Below, one piece after another: positions 5,432 through 6,720 of a stretch of DNA of 6,720 bases. The DNA is from Actinobacteria bacterium UBA5176. Lineage in GTDB: Bacteria > Actinomycetota > UBA4738. Position 1 is the first letter of the stretch. Each line of letters begins with the position of its first letter. The position numbers were made by a program, and so were the translations under genes. The DNA lies in assembly GCA_002413305.1 (NCBI GenBank), contig DHWS01000133.1:1-6720 (forward strand). Reading direction: 5' to 3'. The notes beneath the pieces were generated by a model. The model was not told the DNA's origin, did no database searches, and was given only the letters and a program-made list of their open reading frames with translations.

Positions 5432-6720
5432 ATGAACACGATCAAGCTCAGCAAGACCATCGGCGGGTCCGAGATCACCTTCGAGTCGGGCAAGCTCGCC
5501 CTGCAGGCCAAAGGTGCCTGCACGGTGACGCTCGGCGAGACCCAGGTGCTCGCGGCCTGCACCACCGCCAAGCCCCGCGAGGGCATCGACTTCTTCCCCC
5601 TCACCATCGACGTGGAGGAACGGATGTACGCGGCCGGCAAGATCCCCGGCGGGTTCTTCCGCCGTGAGGGCCGCCCGTCCGAGACCGCCATCCTCACCGC
5701 GCGCCTGACGGACCGGCCGCTCCGGCCGACGTTCCGGGACGGCTTTCGCGACGAGGTCCAGGTCGTCGTCACCGTGCTCAGCGCGGACATGGCGAACTCG
5801 TACGACATCCCCGCCATCAACGCGGCCGGCATGGCCGTCTCGCTGGCCGGGCTCCCGTTCGACGGCCCCATCGCCGCGGTCCGGGTAGGGTTGATCGGCG
5901 GCCAGTGGAAGGTCAACCCGACCTACCAGGACCTCGACCTCGCCACGTTCGACGTGGTCGTGGCCGGGAGGGTCAACGACCGCGGCCAGGTCGATATCCT
6001 CATGGTCGAAGGCGAAGCCCCGGAGAGCTCCTGGGCGCTGATCACCGAGGAGGGTGGGGGCACCGCCCCCACCGAGGAGATCGTCGCCGAGGGCTTGGAG
6101 ATCGCCAAGCAGAACATCTCCGAGATCATCGACCTGCAGCGCGAATTCCTCGCCCAGGCCGGTGTGCAGGCGTCGGACTTCGAACCCACACCGCTGTACG
6201 CCGACGAGGTGGGCGCGGCGGTTCAGGCCTTCGCCGGACCCCGCTTGGCCGGTGCGCTGGTCCACGCGAAGGCCGAGCGCGAGTCCAACCTCGACACGCT
6301 GAAGGCCGAGCTCAAGGAGCACCTGGCGGCCGAATGGGGCCCGGACCGGTACGCCGAGCTCGAGCGCCACATATCGCCCGCCTTCAAGGACCTCCAGAAG
6401 AAGGCGATGCGCAAGCGGATCGTCGAGGAGGGCGTCCGGCTGGACGGCCGCAAGGTCGACGAGATCCGCCAGATCTCTTGCGAGGTCGGCTTCATCCCGA
6501 GGGCCCACGGCTCCGGCCTGTTCAACCGGGGCGAGACCCAGGTCCTGAACGTGGCCACGCTGGGCATGCTCCGGATGACCCAGATGATCGACACGCTGGA
6601 CCCCGAGGACAGCAAGCGGTACATGCACCACTACAACTTCCCGCCCTACTCCACCGGTGAGACCGGCCGGGTCGGCTCGCCGAAGCGGCGGGAGATCGGC
6701 CACGGGGCGCTCGCCGAGCG
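5432..6720 (+). CDS. pnp: Polyribonucleotide nucleotidyltransferase (PNPase), 5' portion, 3' end outside window
   Basis: PNPase degrades RNA 3' to 5' by phosphorolysis, releasing nucleoside diphosphates; it works as a trimer and in many bacteria joins a degradosome. In Streptomyces it also adds 3' tails. The frame is open without a stop to the window end: 429 complete codons, a little over half of a usual 700-760 residue enzyme. The first RNase PH-like domain has PGGFFRREGRPSE (FFRREGRPSE at 75-84) and DRPLRP (94-99). It is followed by the all-helical linker domain (about 230-320), and the second RNase PH domain begins at GVRLDGRK (334-341). This carries FNRGETQ (364-370) and, near the edge, the STGETGRVGSPKRREIGHG block. 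The catalytic aspartates and the KH and S1 domains lie beyond the window. The start is fixed by AGGAGG eight bases upstream. It follows rpsO after 272 bases. Confidence 0.97.
   Translation, partial: MNTIKLSKTIGGSEITFESGKLALQAKGACTVTLGETQVLAACTTAKPREGIDFFPLTIDVEERMYAAGKIPGGFFRREGRPSETAILTARLTDRPLRPTFRDGFRDEVQVVVTVLSADMANSYDIPAINAAGMAVSLAGLPFDGPIAAVRVGLIGGQWKVNPTYQDLDLATFDVVVAGRVNDRGQVDILMVEGEAPESSWALITEEGGGTAPTEEIVAEGLEIAKQNISEIIDLQREFLAQAGVQASDFEPTPLYADEVGAAVQAFAGPRLAGALVHAKAERESNLDTLKAELKEHLAAEWGPDRYAELERHISPAFKDLQKKAMRKRIVEEGVRLDGRKVDEIRQISCEVGFIPRAHGSGLFNRGETQVLNVATLGMLRMTQMIDTLDPEDSKRYMHHYNFPPYSTGETGRVGSPKRREIGHGALAE

Noticed and set aside
5270..6703. Long open frame on the minus strand (477 codons) opposite pnp
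   Set aside because: It lies antisense to a clear PNPase gene and its leader. The translation is rich in Asp, Leu, Gly, Val and Arg with no family motif, and long antisense frames are expected from G/C-biased third positions.
1..6720. Mobile elements, CRISPR arrays, tRNA/rRNA genes, toxin-antitoxin or defence genes
   Set aside because: I looked on both strands and saw no terminal inverted repeats with transposase, no regularly spaced repeats, and no tRNA-like or rRNA-like segments. All coding space is taken by conserved housekeeping genes.

Overview
This window is a stretch of core bacterial chromosome carrying part of the conserved translation / RNA-metabolism cluster infB-ylxP-rbfA-nrnA-truB-ribF-rpsO-pnp. 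All eight genes are on the + strand. The base composition is strongly G+C rich (by eye roughly two thirds or more), with heavy G/C use at third codon positions. The gene order, an S15 and PNPase with actinobacterial-looking wording (for example a DHHSRRGLL block in S15 and a YNFPPYSTGETGRVGSPKRREIGHG-like block in PNPase), and TANNNT-type promoter hexamers sitting almost on top of start codons all suggest an Actinomycetota genome, probably from an uncultured or deep-branching lineage. The phylum is an inference; the genus cannot be read from this sequence.

Layout. Positions 1-1332 hold the 3' part of infB (the window opens inside the G3 motif of the GTPase domain). ylxP (DUF503) begins on the base after the infB stop, rbfA follows after 12 bases with its own Shine-Dalgarno, nrnA overlaps rbfA by ATGA, and truB begins at a GTG inside the last codons of nrnA. 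These five genes look like one translationally coupled unit. The packing loosens at truB/ribF (22 bases) and ribF/rpsO (61 bases to the chosen start). There, each gene has a TANNNT hexamer next to its start and no Shine-Dalgarno, suggesting leaderless or nearly leaderless transcripts. A 272-base gap follows rpsO. It contains a strong 11-bp hairpin, a partly repeated segment and a set of directly adjacent inverted repeats that could form a branched RNA. pnp then starts at 5432 behind a near-perfect AGGAGG and runs off the window end.

How the genes fit together. IF-2 starts translation, RbfA and S15 act in 30S maturation and assembly, TruB makes Psi55 in tRNA, RibF makes FMN and FAD, PNPase degrades RNA, and NrnA-type DHH phosphoesterases finish off the 2-5 nt nanoRNAs that exonucleases leave behind.

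I found no mobile element, CRISPR array, tRNA, rRNA or accessory system. The genes themselves are ordinary. The parts most worth a second look are regulatory: the rpsO-pnp intergenic region and the leaderless-type starts of ribF and rpsO.
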